In this document: one piece after another, positions 54,451 to 63,208 of the stretch
Layout of the letters: each line of letters begins with the position of its first letter
Numbering within the stretch: position 1 is the first letter of the stretch
Source: Parabacteroides gordonii MS-1 = DSM 23371
Lineage (GTDB): Bacteria > Bacteroidota > Bacteroidia > Bacteroidales > Tannerellaceae
Reading direction: 5' to 3'
Length of the DNA stretch: 64,000 nucleotides
NCBI RefSeq assembly: GCF_000969825.1
Contig: NZ_KQ033919.1
Location: forward strand, 2,097,088-2,161,087
The notes under the pieces: model-generated
Told to the model about the DNA's origin: nothing
Database searches by the model: none
What the model saw: the letters and a program-made list of their open reading frames with translations, nothing else
Position numbers and translations under genes: made by a program

Positions 54451-54493
54451 GGAGTGCATCAAAAGCCTTATAGTATAGCTTTTGATACACTCC
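54451..54493 (-). terminator. Hairpin after susD of PUL B
   Basis: GGAGTGCATCAAAAGC (54451-54466) pairs with 54478-54493 with one G-T pair and an 11-base loop, between the susD stop and the first sulfatase ATG. It parallels the hairpin after susD in PUL A. Confidence 0.65.
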
Positions 54494-54506
54494 CTGATAA
54501 AACCTG

Positions 54507-56327
54507 TTACCAACCAGGATTCTGTTCCAGGTTAGTATTTAATACCGTTTGTTTTAAAGGAATAGGATAAAGATAGCATTTATCTGTCCAGCCCGGATTA
54601 GGCTTTTCGATATAAGTAACGCAATTCTTATAACGGGGTTGTTCGGCACCGTTATACAGACTGTGTGCCAAAGCCTCACTATTATAATCCTCTATATTAT
54701 TGATCTTGACGCCAACCGGTTGCAAACTCAGATAAGCTCCTTTCTTCCAGCGTTTGATATCATCAAAACGGAAACCGGATCCCATCAGTTCCACACATCT
54801 TTCACGTCTGATCTCCCACAATACCGGATCGACATCCGAATCCCGATAGGTATCGAAACCGCTTCCGATCTCATTCACCTGCATGGCCGGGATATGAGCA
54901 CGAACACGCAACTGGTTGATTGTCTTGTCAGCTACAGCCTGATCGAAGCGTCCTAGTTCGAACATCGCTTCCGCATGATTGACAAGTACCTCTCCCATAC
55001 GGAAAACAGGAGCATCCGTTCCCTGGTTCTCACGGTTTTCCGCTCCCGGATAGTTGTTGTAATAACGATAGAAGTAATAACCGGCACGTGTAGGAAGTCC
55101 ACCGACTTTTACTGCTTCCAGATTCGGCACTTTTCCGGTATAGGTGGTTGCTCCGTTGAAAAGCGGAAAGTGCTTTTTCTCCTTGGAGCCGCCGACGATT
55201 TCATTCATCATATCCATATATTTACGATCTTCAGGATCATCTGTGTACTCCCACGAAGTTCTGTCGGATGACAGTTTTACCTCATAAGGCGGACAGATCG
55301 TATAATATAAACGATAATCACGGTTTTCAAATTCATCGTAAACGGTGTTATCACCTTTATATTTTTCCGAAGTGGAAACCGGTTTACCGTCGGAGCACAG
55401 ATAATGTTCCACCAGACGTTTCGTACCTTCCATCAGAAACTGATATTCTCGGGCATCGTTGGTCAGGTTGTGCGATTTCTCCTTGTCATATTCCACATAC
55501 TCTTTGTAAAGCAGAATACTACTTTCATTCTTCAGAGAAGGGGAATTGAACACGGCATCGTAATCGTCTACCAGTCCGAGATTCTGATCGATCAGATTTT
55601 GAGAAGCTTTCACACTCGCTTCCAGATATTTCGTACCATCCACACCGTCTACTGCACCATGATATTTCCGCCAGGTTCCTTCGAATAGACCAAAGCGGGA
55701 GATCAATGCTCTGACCACATTCGGGTTGATCGTATTCTTCCCGTCTCCATTTGGATTGATATGCTCCTCTGCATATAACAGATTGGTCAGGATATTGTTG
55801 GCTACCAATTCGCGGGAGTCTTTCTTCCCGTACAAAATTTCCGTATCGCCCGTAGTTACGATATGCTCCAGCCAAGGTAGTTCGCCGAAATCTTTCATCA
55901 GATCGAAATAAGCCCAGGCACGGAAGAAATAACCGACACTTCTCCAGTGTTCTTTCTCCGTATCCGTCATGGAAGATCCATCAATATTATCCAGCATAAT
56001 ATTCACATCACGGATAAACGAGAAACTCCACATATCGGACGAGACATTCGATGCATCCAGACGGTTGGTTACCAAACTAATCCCGTTCGGACTCTGCGCC
56101 CAATACAACATATCCGACTCATCCCCCATATGAGGTCTGTCCTTATAACCGGTAATGTAATCTTTATACAATCCCCAGCCATACATTTTAAAATTATCAT
56201 AAGTGGTGAAAACCGTGCTTTCAACTTCTTTATCGATAGGAGTGCGATCCAGAAAGGCATCGTCCAGACAGGATACCAGTCCAAAACCAAACAACAGACC
56301 GCCTGCCAATATATATTTCATTTTCAT
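54507..56327 (-). CDS. SusD/RagB-family outer-membrane glycan-binding lipoprotein (PUL B)
   Basis: A 606-residue surface lipoprotein (lipobox GLVSC, Cys20), longer than the PUL A SusD. N-terminal signature FLDRTPIDKEVESTVFTTYDNF, core SVGYFFRAWAYFDLMKDFGELPW, C-terminal signature RRERCVELMGSGFRFDDIKRW and the final LEQNPGW. It should bind glycan with the SusC encoded 11 bases upstream. Sequence differs strongly from the PUL A SusD, so the two loci probably take up different structures. Confidence 0.95.
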   Translation of the reverse strand: MKMKYILAGGLLFGFGLVSCLDDAFLDRTPIDKEVESTVFTTYDNFKMYGWGLYKDYITGYKDRPHMGDESDMLYWAQSPNGISLVTNRLDASNVSSDMWSFSFIRDVNIMLDNIDGSSMTDTEKEHWRSVGYFFRAWAYFDLMKDFGELPWLEHIVTTGDTEILYGKKDSRELVANNILTNLLYAEEHINPNGDGKNTINPNVVRALISRFGLFEGTWRKYHGAVDGVDGTKYLEASVKASQNLIDQNLGLVDDYDAVFNSPSLKNESSILLYKEYVEYDKEKSHNLTNDAREYQFLMEGTKRLVEHYLCSDGKPVSTSEKYKGDNTVYDEFENRDYRLYYTICPPYEVKLSSDRTSWEYTDDPEDRKYMDMMNEIVGGSKEKKHFPLFNGATTYTGKVPNLEAVKVGGLPTRAGYYFYRYYNNYPGAENRENQGTDAPVFRMGEVLVNHAEAMFELGRFDQAVADKTINQLRVRAHIPAMQVNEIGSGFDTYRDSDVDPVLWEIRRERCVELMGSGFRFDDIKRWKKGAYLSLQPVGVKINNIEDYNSEALAHSLYNGAEQPRYKNCVTYIEKPNPGWTDKCYLYPIPLKQTVLNTNLEQNPGW

Positions 56328-56338
56328 ATAGTCAATTA

Positions 56339-59300
56339 TTATAAAGTCATGTTAATACCAAAAGAACATTTCTTCATGAATGGATAGAGCTCGTTGATGC
56401 TCATCGTCTGTTCAGGATCCATACCTTCATACAGATGGTGCTTTGTCCATAAATCTTCACCACTGAAGAATACTTTGAATGAGCGGATTACTTTTGTCTT
56501 TGCCAACCATTCAGAAGGGAACGTGTAGCTTACAGTTATATTTTTCAATTTAATATAAGCGCCGTTCATCATATACTTAGTCTGCGTACGACGGTTGAAA
56601 CTGTCGGTACCCTGATTGATTCCCTGCTGGTTACCCAAGCGCGGATAATAAGCATCACGGTTTTCAGGTGTCCAGTAATCCAGATGATGTGCCAATACCA
56701 TCGCAGCGGCATCCGGATTATCTACATTGGTATGCGGCCATGCCAGGAACATCGCCGGTGAAGAACCTCCGACAATCAGGTCGCGTTTACCGACTCCCTG
56801 GAAGAACAGTGACAGGTCGAACCCTTTCCAACCCAATCCGGCAGTGATAGAATATGGAAAACGACGGCTGTTATTACCAATGATCTTACGGTCACCCGGA
56901 TTTTTAGCCGTATCATCACCACTTGCATCGATCTTGCCGTTACCATTCAGGTCTTTGAACAGGATGTCACCCGGACGAGGATCACGAACATAAGGATCGA
57001 TGGTCGGTACTCCTTCTTTTAATGTATAAATACCTTTTGCTTCATCAATGAAGGAGAAATCATCCTCTGTATAGAAGCGATCCGTCACAAATCCCCAGAT
57101 CTCCCCGATCTCCTGTCCTACCCGATACGTAGAAACGGATTTACCATTTTTATCTTTAGTCGTCAATGCTTCAGTCGGATTGTCGAACTTTGTGATTTTG
57201 GAACGTGAGTCGTACAGATTGAAGCCGATGTTGTAGCGCCAGTCTTTACCGATATTGTCACGCCAATTGATAGCCAACTCCCAACCTTTCGTACGCAGGT
57301 CGGCCGAGTTTTCCAGTGGTGCATTAGCTCCCAATACCGAAGGTAATTCCTGCCCCGGAGCTAACATGCCTTTCGTATCTCTGCGATACCAGTCGAACAC
57401 CATATCCAGGCGGTTATTGAACAAGCCTACGTCGAAGCCGATATCCAGTGTTTCCACTTTCTCCCAGGTAAATGCCGAGCTGAACAAAGCCGGAGATGTA
57501 CGGGAAATATACCAATCACCGTCATACAACCAGCCGTTTTCAGTATTCATTGTACCCAGATAAGCATAGTTTGCAATCGCCTGGTTTCCAACCTGTCCGA
57601 AAGAACCTCTCAATTTGAAGTTAGTCAGGTATTCTTTCGACCAATCCATAAACGCTTCTTCAGAAACTCTCCATCCTAAAGAGAAAGAAGGGAAGAAACC
57701 GAAACGGTTATCTTTCGGGAACTTGGATGATCCGTCGTAACGTCCGTTTGTTTCAAACAGATATTTTCCTTTATAATTATAGGACAGTCTATAATAAAGA
57801 CCACGTAAAGCATATTCATCGTAAACATCCCCTGTTGTCTGAGTTCCGCTGGAACCTGCCAGAGAAGGATGTTCCGGATTAATCACATCCAGCTTTTTAC
57901 CCCATAATTCCTGACGATAGCTGTATTCCTGGTTGAAACCACCCATCACAGACGCATTGTGGTCGCCCCATGTCTTTTCGTAGTTTCCATATATATTGAT
58001 GGCGTTATAATTTACATGTATCTCATCGAGGCGATAAGAAGTATTCCCGTTATGTGTATAGCCTTTCTGGAATGCTTTTTCAGCATTTACATAGGCCATT
58101 TTCTTATTATATTCCTCTTTCCCGGAATTCGTACGGTTGAAAGTATATTCCGCATTAATGATCAAGCCTTTCAATGGTTTAAAAATGGCTTTACCAAAGA
58201 AACGGATATCCTCTTTCTTCTCTGTTTTCAGTGGAGAGTTCTCTATATTCCATTTAGGAGTACCTATAGGAAGTATTTCTCCACCAAGTTCAACATCTCC
58301 TTCCGGATAATACGAAGGCAACAGTTGGGCCAGACGATACGGGTTCCAGGCTCTCAGAGAGGTCATATTCGGCTCATCGGCTCTGGAGTTGGCGTACTTT
58401 ACATCCGCTTGGAACGAGAGCCAGGGGGTAACTTCAGTATTCACGAAAGTGGAAACATTATAACGTGTATAGCTATCCTTATCTGTCACCAGAATACCAT
58501 CTTCATTCAGGTAGCCGAATGACAGACGATAAGCCGTTTTCGCCGTACCTCCATCGATTGAGGCATTGTGGCTCTGTTGAAAGCCAGATTTATCCATCAT
58601 TCTTTCCAGGTGATTTACCTCTTTCAGGTCATAACGTTGGCCTGCATCATCAATGTAATATCCCAGTGGATATTTCGAAGGATTAGCCGCATAATCATCC
58701 AGATAGCCTAGCCAGGAGTCTATATCCTGTCCTCCCATAGCATAACGTCCACTCTTATAACCCATATCTTTATAGAAACGAACAGTTTCTATCGGACTAG
58801 CTTTCTGAATCAATCCCTGGGGAGTGGTAAAAGCAAAGTTATTGTTATAATTGATACGCATCTGCTGATCTTTGCCCGATTGCTTGGTTGTGATCAGGAT
58901 CACACCGAAAGCCGCACGTGCGCCGTAGATAGCAGCCGAAGCAGCATCTTTCAATACCGTTACCGTTTCAATATCCGAAGGTGAAATCATATTGATATCC
59001 ATCGGCACGTTATCGACCAGTACCAATGGCTTACCTTCTCCATATTCATCCAGGTTAATACGATTTATACCACGGATATTCATATCCATACTCTGCCCCG
59101 GTTTTCCACTGGTAGTGGTAATCTGCAATCCGGGCATAGTTCCCTGCAAAGCCTGTTCGACAGAAACAACCGGACGGTCGCCCATCACTTCCTCCATCTT
59201 CACTGTGCTCACGGCTCCTGTCAGATTTACCTTCTTTTGCGTACCGAAACCGACAACTACGACCTCGTCCAATGCCTGTGTGTCTTCAATGAGTTTTATG

Positions 59301-59896
59301 TTCAAAATATCTTTACCGGCTACTGCTAATTCCTGCATATTATAACCGATATAACTAACCTGAAGGATTGCATTATCCGATATGGATAAACTGAATTTCC
59401 CGTCAATATCAGTTATACTACCATTTGTTGTTCCCTTTTCAACTACATTCGCTCCAATTATAGGTAAACCTGTCTGATCAACCACTACCCCTTGTATAAT
59501 TTTCTTCTTTTGCTGAGAAACTTCCTGAGGAGCGGCATTTCGTATCATTAATGATATATTCTTACCTACCAACTGATAAGAGATGTTTGTCTCCGCAAAT
59601 ATTTTATTCAAAACATCAGAAACAGATTCATTACGAACATTCAATGAAACAAGTCTTGTTACATCTACTTCGTTTCTATTATATACAAATAGATAATCCG
59701 TCTGTTTCTCTATTTCTGCAATTAGCTCCTTTGTTGATAACTGGTTGGCATGAATAGACACTTTCGCATTTTGGGAGCTGGCTTCCGTAGCATAAATAGA
59801 AAAAACAGAGGCAAATAAGGCTACTACTGTGATCTTCATAATACGAAATATATGTTTAGTTTTTGATATAGGTTGTCTGTACAAAATATAATTCAT
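56339..59896 (-). CDS. SusC/RagA-family TonB-dependent transporter with STN domain (PUL B)
   Basis: A 1185-residue outer-membrane channel. The lead and signal (MKITVVALFASVFSIYATEA) are followed by an STN domain (VSIHANQLSTKELIAEIEKQ), a carboxypeptidase-regulatory-like domain (IQGVVVDQTGLPIIGANVVE), DEVVVVGFGTQKK, a plug ending in GVILITTKQSG and the barrel ending in FGINMTL. The frame extends to 59995, but the ATG at 59896 is chosen because the extension translates the hairpin region at 59941-59990 and because the shared susC start motif centres here. Confidence 0.93.
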   Translation of the reverse strand: MNYILYRQPISKTKHIFRIMKITVVALFASVFSIYATEASSQNAKVSIHANQLSTKELIAEIEKQTDYLFVYNRNEVDVTRLVSLNVRNESVSDVLNKIFAETNISYQLVGKNISLMIRNAAPQEVSQQKKKIIQGVVVDQTGLPIIGANVVEKGTTNGSITDIDGKFSLSISDNAILQVSYIGYNMQELAVAGKDILNIKLIEDTQALDEVVVVGFGTQKKVNLTGAVSTVKMEEVMGDRPVVSVEQALQGTMPGLQITTTSGKPGQSMDMNIRGINRINLDEYGEGKPLVLVDNVPMDINMISPSDIETVTVLKDAASAAIYGARAAFGVILITTKQSGKDQQMRINYNNNFAFTTPQGLIQKASPIETVRFYKDMGYKSGRYAMGGQDIDSWLGYLDDYAANPSKYPLGYYIDDAGQRYDLKEVNHLERMMDKSGFQQSHNASIDGGTAKTAYRLSFGYLNEDGILVTDKDSYTRYNVSTFVNTEVTPWLSFQADVKYANSRADEPNMTSLRAWNPYRLAQLLPSYYPEGDVELGGEILPIGTPKWNIENSPLKTEKKEDIRFFGKAIFKPLKGLIINAEYTFNRTNSGKEEYNKKMAYVNAEKAFQKGYTHNGNTSYRLDEIHVNYNAINIYGNYEKTWGDHNASVMGGFNQEYSYRQELWGKKLDVINPEHPSLAGSSGTQTTGDVYDEYALRGLYYRLSYNYKGKYLFETNGRYDGSSKFPKDNRFGFFPSFSLGWRVSEEAFMDWSKEYLTNFKLRGSFGQVGNQAIANYAYLGTMNTENGWLYDGDWYISRTSPALFSSAFTWEKVETLDIGFDVGLFNNRLDMVFDWYRRDTKGMLAPGQELPSVLGANAPLENSADLRTKGWELAINWRDNIGKDWRYNIGFNLYDSRSKITKFDNPTEALTTKDKNGKSVSTYRVGQEIGEIWGFVTDRFYTEDDFSFIDEAKGIYTLKEGVPTIDPYVRDPRPGDILFKDLNGNGKIDASGDDTAKNPGDRKIIGNNSRRFPYSITAGLGWKGFDLSLFFQGVGKRDLIVGGSSPAMFLAWPHTNVDNPDAAAMVLAHHLDYWTPENRDAYYPRLGNQQGINQGTDSFNRRTQTKYMMNGAYIKLKNITVSYTFPSEWLAKTKVIRSFKVFFSGEDLWTKHHLYEGMDPEQTMSINELYPFMKKCSFGINMTL

Positions 59897-59906
59897 AATT
59901 TTGTAT
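59879..59906 (-). promoter_or_regulatory. susC start-codon motif, copy B
   Basis: Plus-strand blocks GTACAAAA and CATAATTTTGT, 7 bases apart, straddle the ATG at 59896; they repeat the motif at the PUL A susC start. TACAAAAT and ATTTTGTA can pair across the start codon in the mRNA. Confidence 0.5.
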
Positions 59907-59960
59907 ATAGTTTTTTTGTTAGTACTTCGATAAAATTCCAAGCTCGGGGTTCTAACCCAC

Positions 59961-59990
59961 AACCGGTAAGCGTTGGCGCGCTTGCCGGTT
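59961..59990 (-). terminator. Hairpin in the fecR-susC gap (PUL B)
   Basis: AACCGGTAAGCG (59961-59972) pairs with 59979-59990 with one G-T pair and a 6-base loop, 60-90 bases past the fecR stop. A second small palindrome, GGGTT-CT-AACCC, lies next to it at 59947-59958. Probably ends the sigma-fecR mRNA before susC. Confidence 0.5.
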
Positions 59991-60049
59991 ATCATTTTAT
60001 TTGAGATCTACTTCATAGGCATTAACATTTTAGGGTTATACATTATAGT

Positions 60050-60985
60050 TTAATTTATGGTAACAATATTTTTTTCATCATCCTTTTCATAAGAAAAACG
60101 ATTGGTTAACTGTAAGACTCGCAAGATATGCTCCAATCCATCCCTCGACCTGAATTTTCCCACACAAAGATGTACATCTTGTAGCACTCGTTTGTTGTTC
60201 ACTTTAATCTTTACATCAAAATAAAGCTCCAGCTTCTTCAGCACCTTAGACAGCGGTTCATTGAAACTAATAATTCCTTCACGCCAAAGAAAATATTCGG
60301 CATCCTGTATCGGTAGCGTTTTTAGTTTACCACTCTCCAGAATCACCCGGTTATTTGGCAACAACAGTACAGTCTCTTTTTTTGCACAATCAGTAATTTC
60401 AACTTTTCCTGTTAATAAAGAAGTTTCAAATATACCGGAACTTTTATAGGCATTCACATTAAAAGAAGTACCCAATGCCCTAATATCATAAGTAGATGTC
60501 GAAACAATAAACGGCTTTTCCTTATTGGCCTTTACTTCAAAAAAACCCTCGCCTTCCAGAGTAACTTGCCGCTTTTCCTTTACGAAGCGAGTCGGGAAAT
60601 TCAGTGTACTTCCTGCATTCAGCCAGACTTTGGAACCATCTGCCAGTGTCAACTGTGCATTCTGTCCGGCCGGAACATGTACAGTCTGCATAGAAATATC
60701 TCCCTCTACACCCTGATTGAGCCAATAGTTCAATGTAAATCCCAGAATAAAAACAGCAGCTATTTTCACCGCTTCACGTAAAAGACTCCGCCACCTGAAC
60801 TTGCCTTTTAATGAAATTACGGCTGTTTCGGGTTCTTCGTGCCAGAATCCTATTTCATACAACCGGCAAAGCTGCTGATAATGTTTCATATTTGCCGCAT
60901 CAGCATCCAGCCATTCCGTGATCAGGCGGGACTGTTCTTCCGTTGCACGACCTTCAAAATATAATTGTAATAGTTTATCGTTCAT
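60050..60985 (-). CDS. FecR-family anti-sigma factor (PUL B)
   Basis: A 311-residue inner-membrane anti-sigma factor. Cytoplasmic part: YFEGRATEEQSRLITEWLDAD. Membrane segment near 74-90 (IAAVFILGFTLNYWL). Periplasmic FecR domain: AQLTLADGSKVWLNAGSTLNFP, LEGEGFFEVKANKEKPFIVS and LGTSFNVNAY, ending in a STN-contact domain. It should restrain the sigma factor encoded 68 bases upstream on the same strand and be released by the PUL B SusC. Confidence 0.92.
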   Translation of the reverse strand: MNDKLLQLYFEGRATEEQSRLITEWLDADAANMKHYQQLCRLYEIGFWHEEPETAVISLKGKFRWRSLLREAVKIAAVFILGFTLNYWLNQGVEGDISMQTVHVPAGQNAQLTLADGSKVWLNAGSTLNFPTRFVKEKRQVTLEGEGFFEVKANKEKPFIVSTSTYDIRALGTSFNVNAYKSSGIFETSLLTGKVEITDCAKKETVLLLPNNRVILESGKLKTLPIQDAEYFLWREGIISFNEPLSKVLKKLELYFDVKIKVNNKRVLQDVHLCVGKFRSRDGLEHILRVLQLTNRFSYEKDDEKNIVTIN

Positions 60986-61053
60986 ATTTTTATTGCTTTA
61001 CACATATAAGACGATAGCCGGAGAAAGTTCACTAGTAACAAATCCGCTTTTTT

Positions 61054-61611
61054 TTACTGTATAAACAAAAAATAAGCCAAAGGCAGATAATCCTTTAAAG
61101 AAACACGCAACACTTTCAATGCTTTTGCTATATGATAATCAACTCCCTTTACCGTAATACCGAGTTCTTCGGCAATTTCTTTACCTGATTTCTGCTCAAA
61201 ACGACTCATCATAAAAACTTTCCGGGTCTGGGAAGGCAGTTCTTCTAAAGTTCTGGTCAGGATATTTTGGATCTCCTCTGAAAAAACATCATTGGGATTA
61301 CAGGCTTCGAGCGTTGAAATACGGATGGACAATTCCCGCTGTTGCCAAGCTGCCATCGCTTCAAAGGCTTCTTCTATACTAATCTGTTTTTTGAGATAGT
61401 CGAGTGATTTGTGTTTAAGTATAGTCAATAACAGGGCAAGGGGCTTCTCCACTGTCTCCTTTTTCATCGTTTCCCATAATTTGATGAGAGATTCCGTTGC
61501 TATATCTTCAGCCACCTGGTCATTACGAACATACAACCGGGCAAAGCGGTATGTCTTATCATAATGCTTTATATATATGTTATTAAATCGATCGATCCCA
61601 GACATTGTCAT
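61054..61611 (-). CDS. ECF-type RNA polymerase sigma factor (PUL B)
   Basis: A 185-residue ECF sigma factor. Region 2: FARLYVRNDQVAEDIATESLIKLWE. Region 4: LPSQTRKVFMMSRFEQKSGKEIA with the recognition helix ITVKGVDYHIAKALKVLR. The frame stays open to 62001, but that part overlaps the HU gene on the other strand and translates the repeat array, so the ATG at 61611 (or 61605) is chosen, 15 bases downstream of a -7 box. Expected target: the susC promoter of PUL B. Confidence 0.9.
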   Translation of the reverse strand: MTMSGIDRFNNIYIKHYDKTYRFARLYVRNDQVAEDIATESLIKLWETMKKETVEKPLALLLTILKHKSLDYLKKQISIEEAFEAMAAWQQRELSIRISTLEACNPNDVFSEEIQNILTRTLEELPSQTRKVFMMSRFEQKSGKEIAEELGITVKGVDYHIAKALKVLRVSLKDYLPLAYFLFIQ

Positions 61612-61626
61612 ATAATATAGATAATA

Positions 61627-61634
61627 CAAACTTA
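61627..61634 (-). promoter_or_regulatory. -7 promoter box of the PUL B sigma gene
   Basis: Minus-strand TAAGTTTG matches TAnnTTTG. A TTTG at 61658-61661 could be the -33 element, though the 23-base spacing is a little long. Confidence 0.5.
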
Positions 61635-61752
61635 CTAAAATATCCCAGACTGCAATACAAACACAATCAAATATAACAGGGAGATAACGCCAATTACCTC
61701 CCTGCAAGATAAAATTACCCGGCAGACAGTATGGATTTCCTGGGATATATTG

Positions 61753-61760
61753 TACATTTG
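61753..61760 (+). promoter_or_regulatory. -7 promoter box of the HU-sigma operon
   Basis: TACATTTG matches TAnnTTTG. Transcription would start near 61767, giving a leader of about 134 bases that contains the whole repeat array at 61776-61863. Confidence 0.5.
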
Positions 61761-61775
61761 TACCGATTCTCTTTT

Positions 61776-61863
61776 CATACCACAGCTGTGGTATGAAAGA
61801 AACCCAACTGTGGTATGAACGGAATCCAACTGTGGTATGAAAGAAAAGCAGTTGTGGTATGCA
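61776..61863 (+). repeat. Four 22-bp-spaced repeats with one inverted copy
   Basis: TGTGGTATGAA occurs at 61787-61797, 61809-61819, 61831-61841 and (as TGTGGTATGCA) 61853-61863, each start exactly 22 bases apart. Just before the first lies CATACCACA, so 61776-61795 is a perfect 20-bp palindrome. The array lies between the divergent PUL B sigma and HU genes. Confidence 0.9.
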
Positions 61864-61900
61864 ATAGAGAAGCAATGCAAACCTTTTATTGGCTATTATT

Positions 61901-62509
61901 ATGGGAGCAAAATACGCATTATATGAGAATCCGAATCCTAAGGGCGATGGAAAGAAACAGCCTTTACATGCCCGGATCGTGCCTAAAGGTACTATCCACA
62001 CGCCAGAAATTGCAGAAGAGATAGCCGATAGCTGCGGTTATTCCACTGCAACTACCAAAGGGATGCTGGATGCCCTGGCAAAAGTGATCTCCAAAAATCT
62101 ACGTAGAGGATATACCGTAGAACTGGATGATCTCGGCTCGTTCTCCATTTCCCTGAAATGCCGTCCGGTTATGGACAAGAAGGAACTTCGTTCATGGTCG
62201 GTACATTTTAATAATATCCATTTCAAAGGAAGTAAAAAGTTGAAACAAAGACTGACGGCCATTGATCTGGAGCGGGACTCGGATGCCGGTGCAACTTCTT
62301 ATTCTCCCGAACAACGTAAAGGCCGGATGTTACGCATGATGGATGATAAAGAATATTTCACGGCTTCTGAATATATGCGTCTTAATGGTTGTAACCGGAC
62401 AACTGCCATACGCGACCTGAATGAACTGATGGAAGACGGAAGAATAAAAAAGCTGGGACATGGAAAAGCTGTGCTATATGTACCTGTAAATAAAAAAGAA
62501 CAAGTATGA
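61901..62509 (+). CDS. HU-family DNA-binding protein with C-terminal winged-helix domain
   Basis: A 202-residue protein. Residues 1-125 form an HU-like (HU-HIG) domain: KKQPLHARIVPKGTIHTPEIA, then LAKVISKNLRRGYTVELDDLG and FSISLKCRPV, typical of the longer HU paralogues of Bacteroidales. Residues 140-200 look like a small winged helix: DDKEYFTASEYMRLNGCNRTTAIRDLNEL, given in part, with RIKKLGHGKAVLYVPV as the wing. Its stop overlaps the next ATG by four bases (ATGA), so it is coupled to an ECF sigma gene. ATG 61901 gives the usual family start MGAKYALYENP. Confidence 0.85.
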   Translation: MGAKYALYENPNPKGDGKKQPLHARIVPKGTIHTPEIAEEIADSCGYSTATTKGMLDALAKVISKNLRRGYTVELDDLGSFSISLKCRPVMDKKELRSWSVHFNNIHFKGSKKLKQRLTAIDLERDSDAGATSYSPEQRKGRMLRMMDDKEYFTASEYMRLNGCNRTTAIRDLNELMEDGRIKKLGHGKAVLYVPVNKKEQV

Positions 62510-63069
62510 CTAACTTCCCCCAAACAGAGAATGCCGCATTTTCGAAAATATACCGGATATATTTTCCTAAACTCGTGCGCTTCTCCCGGGAATATGTAGT
62601 CTCGACCGAAGATGCGGAGAATATCGTCCAGGATATCTTCATGTATCTGTGGGAACACCGCGATATGCTGGAATCGCTGACCAATCCGAATGCCTTCCTG
62701 TTTACCCTGACCAAAAACCGGTGTATTGACTTCTACCGGCATAAAGTACGTACCGAAAGCAAGAAAGAGTCGCTCGACGCCCTGTCGGAAAGAGAGCTTA
62801 AACTGAAGATGGAGGCTTTACAGCAGTTCGACGAGAATATGTTCACCGTAGATGATATCGATGCGCTCCTCAACAAAGCGATCGCCCATCTGCCGGAAAA
62901 ATGCCGTCAGGTATTTATTCTCAGCCGGATGGAAGGAATGAAGCACGAAGAGATAGCCACGCAGCTGAATATCTCCGTTAATACCGTCCAGAACCATATC
63001 GTAACCGCCCTGCGCAAACTGAAAGTCGAGTTAAAAGACTATCTTCCCCTGTTTCTGTTTATCATTTAA
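62506..63069 (+). CDS. ECF-type RNA polymerase sigma factor
   Basis: A 187-residue ECF sigma factor. Region 2: IYFPKLVRFSREYVVSTEDAENIVQDIFMYLWEHR, core DAENIVQDIFMYLWE. Region 4: LPEKCRQVFILSRMEGMKHEEIA with the recognition helix ISVNTVQNHIVTALRKLK. No FecR gene is adjacent; the coupled partner is the HU/winged-helix gene upstream. An RND efflux adaptor gene starts 139 bases downstream and is a possible target. Confidence 0.9.
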   Translation: MTNFPQTENAAFSKIYRIYFPKLVRFSREYVVSTEDAENIVQDIFMYLWEHRDMLESLTNPNAFLFTLTKNRCIDFYRHKVRTESKKESLDALSERELKLKMEALQQFDENMFTVDDIDALLNKAIAHLPEKCRQVFILSRMEGMKHEEIATQLNISVNTVQNHIVTALRKLKVELKDYLPLFLFII

Positions 63070-63208
63070 ACAGTTCAGTCCTCTTTCAGCCCGGCTATAA
63101 CCGGATTGAGTCCCCCATTTCCGGGTTTCAGTAAATGTATACCGGCCAGACTGTTGTATTACATTTACTTTCGGCCTCAAATTTAAATCTCAGATAAAAT
63201 TTGAACCG

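Noticed and set aside
54434-54490. Longer start for the first PUL B sulfatase
   Set aside because: The ATG at 54490 lies in the second arm of the hairpin after susD, and the ATG at 54433 begins a proper signal peptide.
59941-59990. tRNA fragment or phage attachment site
   Set aside because: GGGTTCTAACCC looks a little like a T arm, but no anticodon arm, acceptor stem or integrase gene accompanies it.
61612-62001. N-terminal extension of the PUL B sigma factor
   Set aside because: It would translate the repeat array and overlap the HU gene; a promoter box lies at 61627-61634 and family length fits the ATG at 61611.
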